From the NCBI GenBank assembly GCA_964463695.1, contig CAYXCZ010000017.1, forward strand, positions 28,400 to 92,399: 64,000 bases of DNA, written 5' to 3'. The stretch is from JALNZU01 sp964463695. Its GTDB lineage: Bacteria > Bacteroidota > Bacteroidia > Bacteroidales > F082. Below the pieces are notes generated by a model. The model did not search any database. It had not been told where the DNA came from and saw only the letters and a program-made list of their open reading frames with translations. Below, in pieces: positions 53,490 through 61,958 of this stretch. Position numbers and translations under genes: made by a program. The stretch's first letter is position 1. Every line of letters starts with the position of its first letter.

Positions 53490-55175
53490 ATGCGTTTAAT
53501 TTTAATATTAATGGTCGTGGTTGCTTTTCAACTTACTTCCTGTAACCATGTTAAAAAATCTGATTCAGCATCAAACACCAAAGCAGACACACTTCCTTTA
53601 ACAGCTTTTCAGGTGAACGGTGCAGAGCAATATATTCAGAGTATTCTTGAAAAAGGATTTATTGAGGAGGACGGCCATAAGTTGTATAATCCTACAATAC
53701 TTAAGGAGTTTTACGAAAACAGAAACTATCAACCAGCTTGGACTGATTTTCATAATATTGAAGATGCCTTTTCATCGATTTATGCAATTTATGATGATGG
53801 ACTTGAGCCACAAGACTATAAATACATTGAGCTTTATGAATACTATGATGGTTTTAAACTTTCTAAAGAGTTAGAAGCATCTAGTTATGCTCGTTTCGAT
53901 GTGTTGCTTTCCGATGCACTTCTCACTTCTGCTGCACATTTGATTTCTGGAAAAATACATCCTCAATCTCTGAAAAGTCAATGGGAGATAGGTGTTGCAA
54001 ATTATAAAGATACTTATGAGAATGTTGCTTCAATGCTCCAAAAGTCCATCGAAAACAAAAAGGTGTCTGTTGAATTTGAGAAAATAAAGCCATCTCATTA
54101 CATGTACAATGGCTTAAAAAAAGCATTAAAAGAGTTTAGGGTTTATGAATCGAATGGCGGTTGGAATCAGATCCCGGAAGGGAATACAATAAAAGAGGGC
54201 GACCGTGATCCACGTGTAGTTGCTTTAAGAAGGAGGCTTCTGGCTTCAAATGAGATGGAGCCTTATACCCCTGCTGATTCGCTGGTTTATGATGCGAGAT
54301 TGGTTGTTATTATGAAAATGGTCCAAAAAAAATATGGGATCGAAGTGGATGGAAATTTTGGTAAAGGAACGCTCGAGGCGTTAAATATTCCTGTAGAATA
54401 TCGAATCGAACAAATCAAGGCCAATCTGGAACGCGGAAGATGGGTTTTACATAACCTTGAAAATAAGTACATTGCTGTTAACATACCTGGCTTTGAGCTT
54501 TATGTTATTGAAGATGGATTGGAAGTACTTACCTCTCCGGTGATGGTTGGACAATACCAAACTCAAACCCCAATATTTAAAGGTACCATGCAATACCTCG
54601 TTTTTAATCCAACCTGGACAGTACCGAGAAGTTTAAATGGAAAATACTTACAAAAACTGAAAACAGATTTAAGCTTTTTCGACAAAGAAAATATGGAGGT
54701 TGTTACTTACAGCGGTAAAATTGTCGATTTGGAAACAACAAACTGGAAAAAGTATACCAATGCAAATTTCCCATTTATGTTTCGACAGAAACCTGGAAAG
54801 AATAATTCACTTGGTGTTATAAAGTTTATGTTTCCAAATGAATATAGCATTTATCTTCACGATACACCTTCTAAAGGCTTGTTCTCCAGAGATATACGTG
54901 CTTTTAGTCATGGATGTATAAGGACAAAGGAAATATATTCTTTAGCCGAAGTGCTCCTTGAAGGTAATAACGAAGGTTGGACAACATCAAAAATCAAGAG
55001 TGAGATTGCAACCGGCGAAACAAAGACCGTCAATTTAAAAGAAAAAGTGCCAATTTTATTACTTTATTGGACCGCTGGAATAGGATTTAATCAGAATTTC
55101 TACTTCAAAACAGATATTTATAATCGTGATGATGCTTTGATTGATGCTCTAAATCAACCATTTGAGATACAATAA
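53490..55175 (+). CDS. L,D-transpeptidase (YcbB-like) lipoprotein
   Basis: A 561-aa protein with lipobox QLTSC (Cys18). After a helical N-terminal region typical of YcbB/LdtD scaffolds comes a peptidoglycan-binding domain (about 240-310: DRDPRVVALRRRL, VDGNFGKGTLEALN), then the YkuD catalytic domain (about 325-510) with FNPTWTVPRSL and the nucleophile Cys476 in SHGCIRTKE. It should form 3-3 cross-links in peptidoglycan or attach proteins to it in the periplasm. An M15 peptidase gene starts 59 bp downstream on the same strand. Confidence 0.93.
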   Translation: MRLILILMVVVAFQLTSCNHVKKSDSASNTKADTLPLTAFQVNGAEQYIQSILEKGFIEEDGHKLYNPTILKEFYENRNYQPAWTDFHNIEDAFSSIYAIYDDGLEPQDYKYIELYEYYDGFKLSKELEASSYARFDVLLSDALLTSAAHLISGKIHPQSLKSQWEIGVANYKDTYENVASMLQKSIENKKVSVEFEKIKPSHYMYNGLKKALKEFRVYESNGGWNQIPEGNTIKEGDRDPRVVALRRRLLASNEMEPYTPADSLVYDARLVVIMKMVQKKYGIEVDGNFGKGTLEALNIPVEYRIEQIKANLERGRWVLHNLENKYIAVNIPGFELYVIEDGLEVLTSPVMVGQYQTQTPIFKGTMQYLVFNPTWTVPRSLNGKYLQKLKTDLSFFDKENMEVVTYSGKIVDLETTNWKKYTNANFPFMFRQKPGKNNSLGVIKFMFPNEYSIYLHDTPSKGLFSRDIRAFSHGCIRTKEIYSLAEVLLEGNNEGWTTSKIKSEIATGETKTVNLKEKVPILLLYWTAGIGFNQNFYFKTDIYNRDDALIDALNQPFEIQ

Positions 55176-55220
55176 GGTAACTTTTCACATTTTTTAAGGT
55201 TTCTAGATGAGTAAAAAAAG

Positions 55221-55228
55221 TACTTTTG
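55221..55228 (+). promoter_or_regulatory. -7-like box (TACTTTTG) just before the M15 peptidase start
   Basis: TACTTTTG lies only 6 bp before the ATG at 55235. If it is used, the transcript would be nearly leaderless. The position may also be fortuitous, with transcription coming from the gene upstream. Confidence 0.25.
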
Positions 55229-55234
55229 GTGCAC

Positions 55235-56152
55235 ATGCATATTAAGTACACCTCTTTTATTCTTGTTATACTTTTGTTGGCCTTCAAAGGTTTTACAGCT
55301 GAGCATCCTAAAACATCCTTCTCAATTAATGGAATCCCTTCAGATTTTGGCATGATCTTCATCAGCTCTTTGCCAAGCGATACGCTTACAATTCTTAAAT
55401 CTGATTTCATTACCCAACTGACTTTTTACAGCTCCGATTCAACTGTTTTTTCTTTGAAGGAAAATATGTTAAAATGGGTTTCGCCTCAGACGCCAGGTAT
55501 CTATGAAATTATCGTAAAGGCTGATTTGCAGACATATGTGTTAAAGCTTTTTGTAATGAAACCTTTAGATGAAATTAAAAAGAACTCACCCCATTTCATT
55601 GTAGGAGATTATCCTTCAAAGAGTTACAAGAATATGCGGCAATATGCTATTCCTGACGGAATGATTGAAGTGACCGAAACGAATCAGGATACGTATTTAA
55701 GTGAGCATTTTCAGGTGAAAGATTTTTTGACGAAACAACAATCGGGTTTTCCGAAATACGTAATAATTTCGCCCAAGCTCATTTATAAACTGGAACTAAT
55801 AATCCAAAAGATGGAAGCAAATGGTGTTGAAGTTGAGAATCTGCATGTTATGAGCGGCTATCGGACACCACATTACAATGGAAGTATTGGGAATGGAAGA
55901 AATAGCAGGCATATCTATGGTGACGCAGCTGACATATTTCTTGACAACGACAACAATCAACAAATGGATGATGTCAATAAGGATGGCAAATTAACAATAG
56001 AAGATGCGAGGTCTCTTGGTGCGATTGCCGACCAAATTGATAATGATCCTAAACATTCATGGTTAAAAGGTGGAATTGGAGTTTACAATGGCAATGGGTC
56101 GCACGGCGTTTTTGTGCATATTGACACACGTGGAAACATCATTCGCTGGTAA
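55235..56152 (+). CDS. M15-family peptidase-like secreted protein with an EF-hand-like loop
   Basis: A 305-aa protein; the ATG at 55235 opens a signal peptide (MHIKYTSF...FTAEHP), and the in-frame TTG upstream is rejected. The C-terminal half is an M15/DUF882-type zinc peptidase: MSGYRTPHYN, zinc ligands His226 and Asp233 in SRHIYGDAADIF, and His295 in VHIDTRG. Between them is DNDNNQQMDDVNKDGKLTIEDA, which has the DxNxDG spacing of a calcium-binding EF-hand/dockerin loop. Such enzymes cut peptidoglycan stem peptides. Its place after an L,D-transpeptidase supports a cell-wall role. Confidence 0.85.
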   Translation: MHIKYTSFILVILLLAFKGFTAEHPKTSFSINGIPSDFGMIFISSLPSDTLTILKSDFITQLTFYSSDSTVFSLKENMLKWVSPQTPGIYEIIVKADLQTYVLKLFVMKPLDEIKKNSPHFIVGDYPSKSYKNMRQYAIPDGMIEVTETNQDTYLSEHFQVKDFLTKQQSGFPKYVIISPKLIYKLELIIQKMEANGVEVENLHVMSGYRTPHYNGSIGNGRNSRHIYGDAADIFLDNDNNQQMDDVNKDGKLTIEDARSLGAIADQIDNDPKHSWLKGGIGVYNGNGSHGVFVHIDTRGNIIRW

Positions 56153-56179
56153 AACAAGACTAGTTTCACTACCTTAAAC

Positions 56180-57370
56180 TTATTCCAAATTCTTTTTCTG
56201 GCGTTTTGCTCTTTCGAAAGGCTTTTCAGGATCGAAAAGTAAACGGTAGGTAACATGAGTTTTGTAGATTTTGGCTTCAATCCCTTCAACAACTTTAATC
56301 ATTGGTTCATTAAAGTCGCCTATCCAGTTCATTTGTAACTCCTTGTAAGGAAAATTCTTTTGCGTGGCAATATCTCTGAAATGTAATATCAAAGCACCAT
56401 CAACACCTTTTCCCTGATGTTCGGGTATGATCCCAAATATCCTGCCGATGATACGGTCGCATTTATGTAAAACTTTTAGCCGTAACATCAGTCTAAGTTT
56501 ATTGAATGCGTTTAAGTTACCATTGAAATCTTTTATAATTTGATTCAAATCCTGCATCATGATAAAAAAAGCGATAGGCTCACCTTTATAGTATCCAAAA
56601 TGGGCCAGTCTTTTATCAAGAATTTGTTCCAATTGCTTTAACAACCCCATAGCATGAGCGTGAGTCAGGAGTTTTACCCCGGGTATAACACCCCACGCTT
56701 TGTTATAAATGATCATGAAATCCTCTGCGAATTTTTCCTTTTTGTTCCAATGGATCATTTCAAAACTGTAGTCAGGATTGGCTTTGATCCTTGCTGCTTT
56801 TTCATAAACTTTATCACTCAAACCACCTCCGCTCACCAACCGACGATACGTATACTGATTGAAATAGTTTTGGAAACCATAATTTTCGAACAAATCCTTG
56901 TAATAGGGGAAGTTATAGGGCATATTAAACACAGGCTCAGTATAACCGTCAACCAAAACTCCCCAGAAATTATCACGATCGCCAAAGTTTATCGAGCCAT
57001 CCATCGCTTCCATTCCTCTTTGCTGTAACCAGTTTTTTGAAGCATTGAACAGTGAATTAGCAGCCTCTTGATCGTCAATACAGTCGAAGAACCCGCAGCC
57101 ACCTGTTGGCTGATCATTGTTTTTTGCTGTATTTGGGTCAATAAACGCAGCAATTCTGCCAACAATTTTCTGCTGATCGTCTTTAAGCAGCCATCGGATA
57201 GCCTCACCTTTTCGTAACAATTTGTTGCCCTCTTTTCTGAAAAGTTTTGTAATATCCTGATCAAAAGGACGAATATAGTTCGGATCGCTCTTATATAAAG
57301 CAGATGGGAAAGAAAGCCACTGGTTTTCAGTAGGTTTATCCAATACTTCGATGAGGGTGAAATGTGTCAT
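56180..57370 (-). CDS. GNAT-fold protein of unknown function (396 aa)
   Basis: A cytoplasmic protein; the start at 57370 (MTHFTLIEV) is preferred over an in-frame start 21 bp upstream. The N-terminal half contains KSDPNYIRPFDQD and VGRIAAFIDPN, and the C-terminal half a GNAT acetyl-CoA-binding-like motif, IPEHQGKGVDGAL, near residue 325. This matches a Bacteroidetes family usually labelled hypothetical or N-acetyltransferase. It follows the photolyase by 42 bp on the same strand and is probably co-transcribed. The substrate is unknown. Confidence 0.8.
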   Translation of the reverse strand: MTHFTLIEVLDKPTENQWLSFPSALYKSDPNYIRPFDQDITKLFRKEGNKLLRKGEAIRWLLKDDQQKIVGRIAAFIDPNTAKNNDQPTGGCGFFDCIDDQEAANSLFNASKNWLQQRGMEAMDGSINFGDRDNFWGVLVDGYTEPVFNMPYNFPYYKDLFENYGFQNYFNQYTYRRLVSGGGLSDKVYEKAARIKANPDYSFEMIHWNKKEKFAEDFMIIYNKAWGVIPGVKLLTHAHAMGLLKQLEQILDKRLAHFGYYKGEPIAFFIMMQDLNQIIKDFNGNLNAFNKLRLMLRLKVLHKCDRIIGRIFGIIPEHQGKGVDGALILHFRDIATQKNFPYKELQMNWIGDFNEPMIKVVEGIEAKIYKTHVTYRLLFDPEKPFERAKRQKKNLE

Positions 57371-57412
57371 AGCTATTTTTTGAAACAACAAAACAACAAA
57401 AAAACTTTGAAT

Positions 57413-58708
57413 TTATAACCCGGAGAGGGCTTTTTTGTAGGCAGAAATTGCACGATCACGGGCAAAACTGTGTTCAATAATTGGTTTGGGGTAACTAAAT
57501 TCCTCCAATTCAGGAACCCATTTACGAACATAGGTTAAGTCTTTATCAAATTTCTTAATTTGTTCAGATGGATTAAAAACCCTAAAGTAAGGTGCTGCAT
57601 CACAGCCTGTTCCTGCAGCCCATTGCCAGTTCCCAACATTAGATGACAATTCAAAATCAAGCAGTTTTGAAGCGAACCAGGCTTCTCCCCATCGCCAATC
57701 AATCAGCAAGTGTTTGGTGAGAAAACTAGCCACAACCATTCTAACCCTGTTGTGCATATTGCCCGTGGCAAGCAGTTCCCGCATTCCCGCATCAACAAGT
57801 GGATAGCCCGTTTTTCCATCGCACCATGCCTGAAATTCCTCAGGATTATTCTTCCATTCCAACGGATCGTATTTTGAGTAGAAATTATGTGTCACAGTTT
57901 TGGGAAAGTGATATAAAATTTGCATAAAAAACTCACGCCAGATCAACTCGTTGAGGTAGGTTTCGTTTGAATGAAGAGCAATACCAACAAGGTCACGTAT
58001 GCTAATGGTTCCAAAACGGAGGTGAGGGCCTGCAAGGCTTGTGCCTGTCAATGCTGGAAAATTTCGGGTCTCATGATAGCTTTGCAAGCGTTTGTCATCT
58101 AGTTTTATTGGAGGAACGAAAACAGGGGAGGGCATCATGCCAATTTCTTCAAGATTGGGAAGCTCAAAATAATCTGAAAGCAAATTATCTAATAATGATT
58201 CAGAATGAAAGGGTTTCGTATGTTGTGGCAACAATTTCTCTTTCCACTTTCTTGAATATGGCGTAAATACGGTATAAGGTTTACCATCAGCTTTGAGAAC
58301 CTCTGAAGGCTCAAAAATGACATGATCTTTAAAACTTTTAAAACCAATACCAGTTTTGTTTAGTAACGTTTTTATCAGGTTATCACGTTCAATGCCATAA
58401 GGCTCATAGTCACGATTAGCAAAAACGTTTGCAATTTGATAGTTTTCAGTCATTTGCTTGAAAACATCCTCTGGCTTTCCATGAAGAACCAATATACTTT
58501 TACCTTTTTGTTGAAGTTGAAGGTGAATTTGTGACAATTGTTCATGAATAAATTGAACACGCGCATCTGATTTTGAGTTGAGCTTATCAAGAATCTCAGA
58601 GTCGAAGATAAACACGGGTAAAACTGGTAAACCAGCATTTAATGCCTGCCATAGACCGTGATTATCAGAAAGTCGCAAATCACGCCGAAACCAAAAAATA
58701 TTAATCAT
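57413..58708 (-). CDS. phr: Cryptochrome/DNA photolyase family protein
   Basis: A 431-aa protein with the N-terminal antenna domain (INIFWFRRDLRLSDNHGL) and the FAD-binding domain (WREFFMQILYHFP, WCDGKTGYPLVDAGMRELLATGNMHNRVRMVVASFL, WQWAAGTGCDAAPYFRVFNP). These are class I CPD photolyase marks. It repairs UV-induced pyrimidine dimers with blue light; a cryptochrome function is possible but less likely. The motifs are intact and the length is slightly under the usual 450-480. Confidence 0.93.
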   Translation of the reverse strand: MINIFWFRRDLRLSDNHGLWQALNAGLPVLPVFIFDSEILDKLNSKSDARVQFIHEQLSQIHLQLQQKGKSILVLHGKPEDVFKQMTENYQIANVFANRDYEPYGIERDNLIKTLLNKTGIGFKSFKDHVIFEPSEVLKADGKPYTVFTPYSRKWKEKLLPQHTKPFHSESLLDNLLSDYFELPNLEEIGMMPSPVFVPPIKLDDKRLQSYHETRNFPALTGTSLAGPHLRFGTISIRDLVGIALHSNETYLNELIWREFFMQILYHFPKTVTHNFYSKYDPLEWKNNPEEFQAWCDGKTGYPLVDAGMRELLATGNMHNRVRMVVASFLTKHLLIDWRWGEAWFASKLLDFELSSNVGNWQWAAGTGCDAAPYFRVFNPSEQIKKFDKDLTYVRKWVPELEEFSYPKPIIEHSFARDRAISAYKKALSGL

Positions 58709-58828
58709 AGAATAACTTTTATATTAAACATAGTTTGGTTGTTAAAGTTTTTCGAAAGGATCATTAAAAATTACCAAGTACAGTATAAATACATCATAAT
58801 AAATGATATAGATTATATAAGCAGCTTC

Positions 58829-59701
58829 TTAATCTTTATAAATCCATGCTTCAGGATATTGATCATGGAGTCTCTCCTTAGATTTCATTGCATCTTTCAG
58901 GTTGTTATGAGCATCGATGGCAACACGAAAACGTCCGTCTTTTTGAAGAATTGAAACTTGCTGTAGCCCTGACTTTTTATACCTTTTTACTGCCTCCTCA
59001 GCGTCAGATCGGGTATTAAAACTGCCATAAATAAGATAATACTTTGCTGTCTGTCCACTGATATTTAATTGCTGCGACGACTCCGACTCACTATTAGAGA
59101 GGTTGTTTCTCATAGCCTCCTTACAGCTAATCAGTTTCTCGGTTGGGTCAGGTCGTTGGCCAAACCAAACTGAAACATAGTTTTCACTCACTCCAACACC
59201 CATTGCAAGCCACTTTTTATCACTGTGTTGATTGCGTGAAAGCAGCATGTCAACGGCTTCGTATGCTGTTTTCCATAGGTAAAAGACACTGTCAACCTGT
59301 ACAATGCCTTCCTCGTTGAATACCATTTCATAGCCCCTGTAAATATAGGGAGTAAGTTCCTTTGGCTTATCCCACATGCAGTTATTATTAACAACATATG
59401 AATTGAAGCAGCACGACTTCCATTTACCTTTATTCGACCAGCTATGGGCATTGCAAATACTGGTGTCTTGCTTATTTAACTGTAGGTCATATACATGTGT
59501 CTTGGCAACATAGGACAGCGATCGGGATAGAGCTATCGGTGGTAAATCGTTCTGAACCCGAAAGTTGTTAATTAATGCAGCCAATTGCAGCTCCTGATCG
59601 TCCAAACAAAAACTTTCAACCGAAGTAAGTTGCGACTGCAGGCTAGTTATTGAAATTATAAAAAATATGAGCAACAGAAATAGTTTTCGTTTCTTTTGCA
59701 T
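58829..59701 (-). CDS. CAP-domain protein with C-terminal SPOR domain
   Basis: A 290-aa exported protein with a signal peptide at about 1-23. Residues about 30-185 resemble a CAP/SCP domain (LAALINNFRVQNDLPPIALSRSLSYVAKTH, and WLAMGVGVSENYVSVWFG). Residues about 215-290 form a SPOR domain (YYLIYGSFNTRSDAEEAVKRYK, then FRVAIDAHNNLKDAM). SPOR domains bind denuded peptidoglycan, so it probably acts at the division site or cell wall. The function of bacterial CAP domains is poorly known. It stands alone in its transcription unit. Confidence 0.85.
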   Translation of the reverse strand: MQKKRKLFLLLIFFIISITSLQSQLTSVESFCLDDQELQLAALINNFRVQNDLPPIALSRSLSYVAKTHVYDLQLNKQDTSICNAHSWSNKGKWKSCCFNSYVVNNNCMWDKPKELTPYIYRGYEMVFNEEGIVQVDSVFYLWKTAYEAVDMLLSRNQHSDKKWLAMGVGVSENYVSVWFGQRPDPTEKLISCKEAMRNNLSNSESESSQQLNISGQTAKYYLIYGSFNTRSDAEEAVKRYKKSGLQQVSILQKDGRFRVAIDAHNNLKDAMKSKERLHDQYPEAWIYKD

Positions 59702-59717
59702 AGTTCAGGTTTTGCAG

Positions 59718-59725
59718 CAAATGTA
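59718..59725 (-). promoter_or_regulatory. -7-like box (TACATTTG) upstream of the CAP-SPOR gene
   Basis: TACATTTG matches TAnnTTTG 16 bp before the start codon; a TTG about 22 bp further upstream could be the -33 element. Confidence 0.4.
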
Positions 59726-59739
59726 TCAAAAAGAATCTT

Positions 59740-60570
59740 TCAGCCTTCAATATTCCGTCGGTTCTGATCAAGCAATTTATCATAAGCAACGATAATTCTC
59801 TGAATAATTGGATTGTCAGGCTTAAAAGTTGCCTGTTCGAAAATCTCACTAACAGGAAGTACTTTTGGTGATGTTCCTGTTAAAAATGCACCATCCATTG
59901 ATCGAATTGATTCAACATCAATCGCTACTAAGTGAACTGGAATAAATAGCTTTTCGCATATTTCAATAATTTTATTGCGCGTTATTCCGGCCAAAACCAG
60001 GTTATCCGGTGCAGTGAAAACAGCTCCGTTTTGAATAAAGAATACATTTGACTTACTGCCTTCCGTAATTTTATTCTGATGAACAAGTAATAGTTCATAA
60101 GCATCCCGAAGTTTAAAAGCTTCAGCTATAGCATTTTTGTATTCTGGACGATGCATCTTTATTTGAGGCGTGTTGCGCTCCATTTCAAGTAAAGCAACTC
60201 TTACACCTGTTGTATATAGATGAGTTGCCGGATAAAAGACCGGGATAAACCATAAAGCAAGATAAAAAGGTAAAGCTGTTTGTTTTGACGAAACCATCAG
60301 TTTTATATTTCCATCCAAAATCTTGTTGATGTTTATCAATGCACTGATTTGTTGCCTGATAGTGTCAATTTTTACAGGTAATTTAATACCAGCTAGATCG
60401 CAACTTTTCGACAAACGTTCCAAATGTTCATCAAGAAAAGCAGGAAAACCACCAATCACTCTGATTACTTCATACACATAACCTAAAGCTTCGAAGTGTG
60501 TTGGTATAAAATCACACGTACTTTTAATGTCACCATTTGCAATAAAATAGGAGTGAAGACACTGCTCCAT
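59740..60570 (-). CDS. Aminotransferase class IV (PabC/Ilve/Dat-type)
   Basis: A 276-aa PLP enzyme of fold type IV: the catalytic Lys145 in RPEYKNA, EGSKSNVFFIQNG (phosphate-side loop) and GITRNKIIEICEK. Class IV covers aminodeoxychorismate lyase, branched-chain aminotransferase and D-amino-acid aminotransferase. The length and the SIRSMDGAFLTGTSPKVLPV ending fit several of these, so I do not assign one. It starts 5 bp after the small DUF2007 gene and is probably translated from the same message. Confidence 0.88.
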   Translation of the reverse strand: MEQCLHSYFIANGDIKSTCDFIPTHFEALGYVYEVIRVIGGFPAFLDEHLERLSKSCDLAGIKLPVKIDTIRQQISALININKILDGNIKLMVSSKQTALPFYLALWFIPVFYPATHLYTTGVRVALLEMERNTPQIKMHRPEYKNAIAEAFKLRDAYELLLVHQNKITEGSKSNVFFIQNGAVFTAPDNLVLAGITRNKIIEICEKLFIPVHLVAIDVESIRSMDGAFLTGTSPKVLPVSEIFEQATFKPDNPIIQRIIVAYDKLLDQNRRNIEG

Positions 60571-60575
60571 TATAG

Positions 60576-60806
60576 CTAACGGGTTTCGAAATAATCTTTT
60601 ATGACTTTATGAGCTTTTTCAGCAAATTCCTCTTCAACAAATATCAGAGCTGAATCCTCTGGTGATCCCTGTCCCCATCCTGCAATAACACTTTCACCAA
60701 GTGTATCACGTAAAATGGATCCAATTTGTTGTTCCTCGAGTAATTCTTTGAGAAAAGTGGCTTCTACGATTGAACCGGTGTAAACTTGAATAAGTTCTGC
60801 TTGCAT
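60576..60806 (-). CDS. DUF2007-like small protein
   Basis: A 76-aa protein with the DUF2007 ferredoxin-like pattern: LIQVYTGSIVEATFLKELLEEQQI, a central GSPEDSALIFVEEE, and AEKAHKVIKDYF. No catalytic residues are evident; the family is labelled a putative signal-transducing protein without real evidence. It is the first gene of a pair with the class IV aminotransferase. Confidence 0.8.
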   Translation of the reverse strand: MQAELIQVYTGSIVEATFLKELLEEQQIGSILRDTLGESVIAGWGQGSPEDSALIFVEEEFAEKAHKVIKDYFETR

Positions 60807-60881
60807 TTTAACCTCCGTTTTTGAGTTGAACCTTTCGCTAAAGATACTACATTAAAGGTGATTTTTCAAGTTTTAAGATAA

Positions 60882-61802
60882 TTATGTTTTATGTGTTGAG
60901 GAGTTAAGACGAATGATTGCAAATATCATCACTGCTGCTGAAATCCATTGCACCAGTGATAGAACACTTCCATTTATAAAATAATCAAACACCACAGCAG
61001 AAATTGGAAAAAGCAACTCACTCATTGTGGCCATCATAGCCTTAACTTTACGGAGTCCATAATAAAAAAGGAAGATAGCACCCGAGCCGGTGGTAAACCC
61101 TATTAAAAGAATAAAAAACCACTCTATGTTCGTTGTTTGATTGATCAGCGCAAAATCACTGAAAAAAATCATTAAAACTACCATGATAAGGCTCGTGAAA
61201 CCATATCTGTAAAATGTAGAGTCCACAAAATTATACTGACTCAATATCTTTTTTGAGAAAACGGTTGAGCTCCCAAAAGAGAATGCAGCTATTAAAGCCA
61301 ATAAAGCCGCCTGGGCCGTTTTGTCTCCTGTTGTCAAATCAGGTAAAGAAAAACCAAACGTCAGGAAGTAACCGCTTATAATGGCAACTGTTGCCCAAAG
61401 GACGTAATGCTTTCTGAGTTTTTCCTTAAGTAAGATTGCAGCAAGGGAAATAGCAAAAACCGGCTGTAGCTTTTGTAAAAGTACAACGATAGAAAGATGG
61501 TTGAAATTTAGAAGAAACAAAGCTTTGACAATAGCAAGTGTGCCAATAGCACCACCAAAAAGGCTTAATAAAAGAAAGAAAATAAGGTCGTTGCTTTTCA
61601 TGCTTTTCAACCGACCATATGAACGAAATAAAAACATGTTCATGATCAGAAAAGGAACAAGGTGCAGGATAAAAACGACATAAACTACATCAAGCCGGTA
61701 TAGCTGTGGTGTAAGGACGACGCCATCGAATCCCCATAAAATAGCTGAAAAGCCTACTGCTGCAGAGCCTTTGATAAGTGTAAGCTTTTTCTGATCATTC
61801 AT
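60882..61802 (-). CDS. EamA/DMT-family transporter
   Basis: A 306-aa inner-membrane protein with about ten hydrophobic segments arranged as two EamA repeats (AAILLKEKLRKHYVLWATVAIISGYFL in the first, and STVFSKKILSQ and MSELLFPISAVVFDYFINGSVLSLVQWISAAVMI in the second). It belongs to the drug/metabolite transporter superfamily; the substrate is unknown. It has its own -7-like box. Confidence 0.88.
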   Translation of the reverse strand: MNDQKKLTLIKGSAAVGFSAILWGFDGVVLTPQLYRLDVVYVVFILHLVPFLIMNMFLFRSYGRLKSMKSNDLIFFLLLSLFGGAIGTLAIVKALFLLNFNHLSIVVLLQKLQPVFAISLAAILLKEKLRKHYVLWATVAIISGYFLTFGFSLPDLTTGDKTAQAALLALIAAFSFGSSTVFSKKILSQYNFVDSTFYRYGFTSLIMVVLMIFFSDFALINQTTNIEWFFILLIGFTTGSGAIFLFYYGLRKVKAMMATMSELLFPISAVVFDYFINGSVLSLVQWISAAVMIFAIIRLNSSTHKT

Positions 61803-61820
61803 TATTTAAAAATTTGTTTG

Positions 61821-61828
61821 CAAAAGTA
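61821..61828 (-). promoter_or_regulatory. -7-like box (TACTTTTG) upstream of the EamA gene
   Basis: TACTTTTG on the - strand, 18 bp before the start codon; no clear -33 partner. Confidence 0.4.
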
Positions 61829-61911
61829 GGAAAAAGCGAACTATTACTTCACTAAACATGCGTAATGATCGTGCTATTTAACACCTTTGTCAAAAGATTC
61901 ATGTATAAAAC

Positions 61912-61940
61912 AAAAAAGCCCCCGGTAACGGAGGCTTTTT
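61912..61940 (-). terminator. Rho-independent terminator after the T9SS modular protein gene
   Basis: Arms GCC-C-CCG and CGG-A-GGC (one C/A mismatch) around a GTAA loop, flanked by six A and five T. It lies 19 bp past the stop codon of the - strand gene and before the EamA gene. Confidence 0.85.
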
Positions 61941-61958
61941 AAATCTGAAAAAGAAATA

